Below, one piece after another: positions 6,245 to 7,916 of a DNA stretch of 7,916 bases (positions are counted from its first letter, which is position 1; each line of letters opens with the position of its first letter). The stretch comes from Parafilimonas sp. (GTDB lineage: Bacteria > Bacteroidota > Bacteroidia > Chitinophagales > Chitinophagaceae). The translations under genes were made by a program, and so were the position numbers. The notes under the pieces were generated by a model, which had not been told where the DNA came from, ran no database searches, and saw nothing but the letters and a program-made list of their open reading frames with translations. The stretch lies in NCBI GenBank assembly GCA_023251275.1, contig JAHEZC010000099.1:1-7916 (forward strand), written 5' to 3'.

Positions 6245-6712
6245 TCAATTTTGCAATTGAAGTACCTGCAGGGATGCCTCTAATTGAATCAGCTGTACCT
6301 GCCATTGCGCATCCTGCTGAAGATGTTGCATCGTCAATTCGGCCAATTGCTGCAGTAATTGAACGTGCTGCTGCAAACGCATCTGCATTTGTTGTATTTG
6401 CTGCATTACCTGTTGCTGTAATTCTTTTTTTGGGTTTTCATCGAGCCCTTTAATTTTCTCCTGTGCAGTAAACTGAAGTTGCCTGGCATGTTCTTCGGTT
6501 TGCTGCTGCAGTTGCTGAATCTGAGCCTGCATATCTTTTTGTACCTGCTGCGACTGTTGTAAAGTTTGCTGTTGTATTTGATTTGCCTTTTCTTTCACCG
6601 ATCTTTGTATTTGCTCTGCCTGTTGCTGATACTTTACATCGGGTTGTTGTGCTTTTAAAGCAGCGGCTATGACAAAAAATGTCATTAGAATAGAAAGAAA
6701 AATTGTTTTCAT
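6245..6712 (-). CDS. exported glutamine-rich coiled-coil protein, unknown function
   Basis: I do not recognise a named family. The 155-residue product starts with a signal peptide: M-K-T, a hydrophobic core I-F-L-S-I-L-M-T-F-F-V-I-A-A-A, and a likely signal peptidase I cut after A21 in A-L-K-A. There is no lipobox cysteine, so the mature protein should be periplasmic or secreted. By my count about 49 of the 134 mature residues are Gln, mostly as QQ or QQQ spaced by I, L, M, V or T, giving a heptad-like, low-complexity alpha-helical rod. There are no cysteines. The ATG at 6712 is chosen because it begins the signal peptide; the open frame extends 25 codons further without typical features. The gene is convergent with plsX. 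The CAG/CAA-rich DNA could change length by slippage. Confidence 0.75.
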   Translation of the reverse strand: MKTIFLSILMTFFVIAAALKAQQPDVKYQQQAEQIQRSVKEKANQIQQQTLQQSQQVQKDMQAQIQQLQQQTEEHARQLQFTAQEKIKGLDENPKKELQQQVMQQIQQMQMRLQQHVQLLQQLAELTMQHLQQDAQWQVQLIQLEASLQVLQLQN

Positions 6713-6733
6713 CGCAATTGTTTTTGTTTGAAA

Positions 6734-6741
6734 TAAAGGTA
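6734..6741 (-). promoter_or_regulatory. possible -7 box for the Q-rich gene
   Basis: On the minus strand TACCTTTA matches seven of the eight positions of TAnnTTTG and lies 22-29 bases before the ATG at 6712. No good TTTG box is found at the right distance upstream, so this is a weak site. Confidence 0.25.
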
Positions 6742-6753
6742 AGCTGTTTTTGA

Positions 6754-6807
6754 ACTCAATAAAATTATGCATTATGAACCTTTGCATTATGTAGAACTGT
6801 ATTGAGT
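6754..6807. promoter_or_regulatory. nested direct and inverted repeats upstream of the Q-rich gene
   Basis: GCATTATG occurs twice (6769-6776 and 6784-6791), 15 bases apart. The pair is flanked by a perfect 8-bp inverted repeat, ACTCAATA (6754-6761) and TATTGAGT (6800-6807). The arrangement lies about 40-95 bases upstream of the Q-rich gene and next to the orphan plus-strand promoter, where a regulator could act on both. No binding protein can be named. Confidence 0.3.
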
Positions 6808-6814
6808 AAATTTG
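6781..6814 (+). promoter_or_regulatory. orphan plus-strand promoter of Bacteroidota type
   Basis: A TTTG box (6781-6784) and a perfect TAnnTTTG box, TAAATTTG (6807-6814), are 22 bases apart, near the long end of the accepted spacing. No plus-strand gene follows. A start at about 6820 would transcribe into the GC-rich hairpin at 6832-6880. This may be chance in AT-rich DNA, but both boxes are exact. Confidence 0.4.
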
Positions 6815-6819
6815 TACGG

Positions 6820-6896
6820 TATATCACAATGCGCCGGGGTCCACGATCAGCACTCAAGGCTCTGTTGTGAGACCCCGGCGAGACGGCAAATCCGTA
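6820..6896 (+). ncRNA. candidate structured small RNA
   Basis: Downstream of the orphan promoter lies a block far richer in GC than its surroundings. It can form a long stem, 6832-6841 with 6871-6880 (CGCCGGGGTC / GACCCCGGCG, 10 perfect pairs). The stem continues as CAC 6842-6844 with GTG 6867-6869 past a bulged A. A second small hairpin ACGG (6883-6886) / CCGT (6892-6895) follows, then the T-rich stretch AATTTTCTTT. No open frame fits. I found no signature of SRP RNA, tmRNA, RNase P RNA or a tRNA. The ends are guesses. It could equally be a terminator for the leftward gene at 6911-7345. Confidence 0.28.
6832..6880. repeat. GC-rich inverted repeat, 10-bp perfect arms
   Basis: The arms 6832-6841 and 6871-6880 are perfectly complementary, with a 29-base interior. 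It is the most GC-rich short structure in an otherwise AT-rich stretch and starts about 30 bases beyond the stop of the leftward membrane gene. An outer pair, TACGG (6815-6819) and CCGTA (6892-6896), frames it. It may be a terminator for the leftward genes (although no T-tract follows on the minus strand), an RNA stem, or a REP/MITE-like repeat. Copy number cannot be judged from one window. Confidence 0.8.
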
Positions 6897-6910
6897 TCGA
6901 ATTTTCTTTA

Positions 6911-7345
6911 CTATGTTCTTTTTACTTTGAACAATCCCAAAACAAAATTTCCAATATAAACGAATTGCCCCGCAAGAAACAATAAAGTGACAAGTTGAAT
7001 TGCATTACCAACCAATTCGTAATTAGCTGCAACTTTTTGTGTCGGGTTAATTCCGATATACAAAATTGAAACAATCAAGAGAGTTGATATCACTGTGGTT
7101 AATACGTGTACCCAAATTGCAGTTACCGAATAGAGATATTTTTTTGTAATTAGGTACACTAACCAAAAAGATATAAGAAAAAATGGGATTATCCATACCA
7201 TATTGTTCAATGGAATACCAAACATTACTTTGTCGGCAAAATCCAAATTTGAAATTGGTCGGAGAGAAAGAGCAAAGAGCAAAACGATTGTTGTAAACAA
7301 CAAAAGTGCAAATGGGTTTTCTTTTAAATTCAATGATATTTTCAT
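6911..7345 (-). CDS. four-helix integral membrane protein, unknown function
   Basis: I do not recognise the family. The 144-residue product has four predicted membrane segments at about 11-29, 47-66, 72-98 and 112-137, with short loops. Lysines flank the ends (K2, K8, K68-K69 and the C-terminal K-V-K-R-T), suggesting that both termini are cytoplasmic. There is no catalytic or metal-binding motif and no cysteine. It follows the Kelch-type gene by 21 bases on the same strand, so the two are probably one transcript. The DNA here is AT-rich compared with the operon at 4353-6172, which may mean an accessory or acquired segment. Confidence 0.7.
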   Translation of the reverse strand: MKISLNLKENPFALLLFTTIVLLFALSLRPISNLDFADKVMFGIPLNNMVWIIPFFLISFWLVYLITKKYLYSVTAIWVHVLTTVISTLLIVSILYIGINPTQKVAANYELVGNAIQLVTLLFLAGQFVYIGNFVLGLFKVKRT

Positions 7346-7366
7346 AAATTCTATATTTTAAAGTTA

Positions 7367-7916
7367 CTATTTTTTTTGTTTAATATTTTCAAATGTCCAT
7401 ACATCATTACTATAAATAAATTCAGGCTGGTTAGTTGTACCACCATACTTTCCACCTGTCATATAAATTTTATTGTTGTAAACAGTTGATGCAATTCCTC
7501 CTCTTGGTGTCCATGGTGCATTTTGTTCTTGCCAAGATTTGCCATCTGAACTTACTAAAACTTGACTTCTAAACTCTCCGTTTCTGTTGCAACCTAAAAG
7601 CCAAATTTTGTCATCCAACACAGCAACTGAATAACCAAATATATTTTCGCCTTTTATTAATTCCTTTGTCAAAAGTTTCCATTCAAGTCCGTCTTCGGAA
7701 GTCCAAACATCGTTGTTTAGCAAATAAAGTGTGCCATTCAATTCCACGATTTTGCTACCGCTTCGTTTTCCAAAAGGCAAATTGTCTTTTTGTTTTGTCC
7801 ATACAATGCCATCTGGTGAATTCCAAATGTCTGAATATTGTGTATTTTTATCTTCTCCGCCGATAATCCATATTTTGTTGTTGAAAACAAAAGGATGATA
7901 AAAAAAGCGATTTGGC
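7367..7916 (-). CDS. Kelch-type beta-propeller protein, 5' end outside the window
   Basis: The frame is open from the right edge to a TAG at 7369-7367, giving at least 182 residues; the N-terminus, and any signal or lipoprotein sequence, lies outside. An internal TTG at 7780 is not a credible start, because the repeat pattern continues upstream of it. Blade-like strands recur about every 45 residues: N-K-I-W-I-I-G-G (13-20), G-T-L-Y-L-L (61-66), D-K-I-W-L-L-G (102-108) and N-K-I-Y-M-T-G-G (148-155). Each is followed by a turn of the type W-x-S-x-D-G-x-x-W (as in V-W-T-S-E-D-G-L-E-W). This fits a galactose-oxidase/Kelch propeller, probably a binding scaffold. No copper-oxidase residues can be judged from the fragment. 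The four-helix membrane protein gene follows 21 bases downstream. Confidence 0.8.
   Translation of the reverse strand, partial: PNRFFYHPFVFNNKIWIIGGEDKNTQYSDIWNSPDGIVWTKQKDNLPFGKRSGSKIVELNGTLYLLNNDVWTSEDGLEWKLLTKELIKGENIFGYSVAVLDDKIWLLGCNRNGEFRSQVLVSSDGKSWQEQNAPWTPRGGIASTVYNNKIYMTGGKYGGTTNQPEFIYSNDVWTFENIKQKK

Noticed and set aside
6087..6305. Minus-strand frame spanning the plsX end and the Q-rich gene end
   Set aside because: It overlaps both real genes and has no protein-like pattern.
6820..6910. Integron attC site, tRNA, SRP RNA or tmRNA
   Set aside because: No attC core sites (RYYYAAC/GTTRRRY pair), no T-loop consensus, and no SRP GGAA/AGCAG motif could be found.
7367..7780. Complete 137-residue gene starting at TTG 7780
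   Set aside because: The same frame continues without a stop to the right edge and the upstream part carries another propeller repeat, so the gene is longer and cut by the window.

Overview
The window looks like chromosome from a Bacteroidota bacterium, most likely Chitinophagaceae or a near relative. The protein sequences have that flavour, Shine-Dalgarno sequences are essentially absent, and there are two good matches to the Bacteroidota promoter type (TTTG, about 20 bases, TAnnTTTG). No other taxonomic marker is visible, so family level is inference.

Positions 1-204 hold an AT-rich block of 8-bp repeats. Units of one orientation (53-116) face units of the opposite orientation (164-204), between a possible gene end at the left edge and the end of the first clear gene.

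Positions 196-3815 are a minus-strand catabolic cluster, transcribed right to left: a cobalamin-independent methionine-synthase-like methyltransferase, pobA (4-hydroxybenzoate 3-monooxygenase), pcaD (3-oxoadipate enol-lactonase) and pcaC (4-carboxymuconolactone decarboxylase). The last three overlap by 4 and 1 bases and must be translated as one unit. They make protocatechuate from 4-hydroxybenzoate and run two later steps of the beta-ketoadipate pathway. The ring-opening dioxygenase (pcaGH), the cycloisomerase (pcaB) and the CoA steps (pcaIJ, pcaF) are not in the window.

Positions 3816-4352 hold no intact gene. They contain the frameshifted 3' remnant of a small plus-strand gene, then a strong promoter. 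From this promoter runs the conserved housekeeping set of a DUF177/YceD protein, rpmF (ribosomal protein L32) and plsX (phosphate acyltransferase of phospholipid synthesis). The usual next gene, fabH, is absent.

Positions 6173-7916 are accessory: a convergent, very glutamine-rich exported protein; an AT-rich spacer with an isolated GC-rich hairpin preceded by an orphan promoter-like sequence (candidate small RNA); a four-helix membrane protein; and the 3' part of a Kelch-type beta-propeller gene that runs off the right edge. No mobile element, CRISPR array, tRNA or rRNA was found. The most speculative but rewarding targets are the candidate small RNA at about 6820-6896, the methyltransferase linked to pobA/pca, and the operator-like palindrome in front of pobA.
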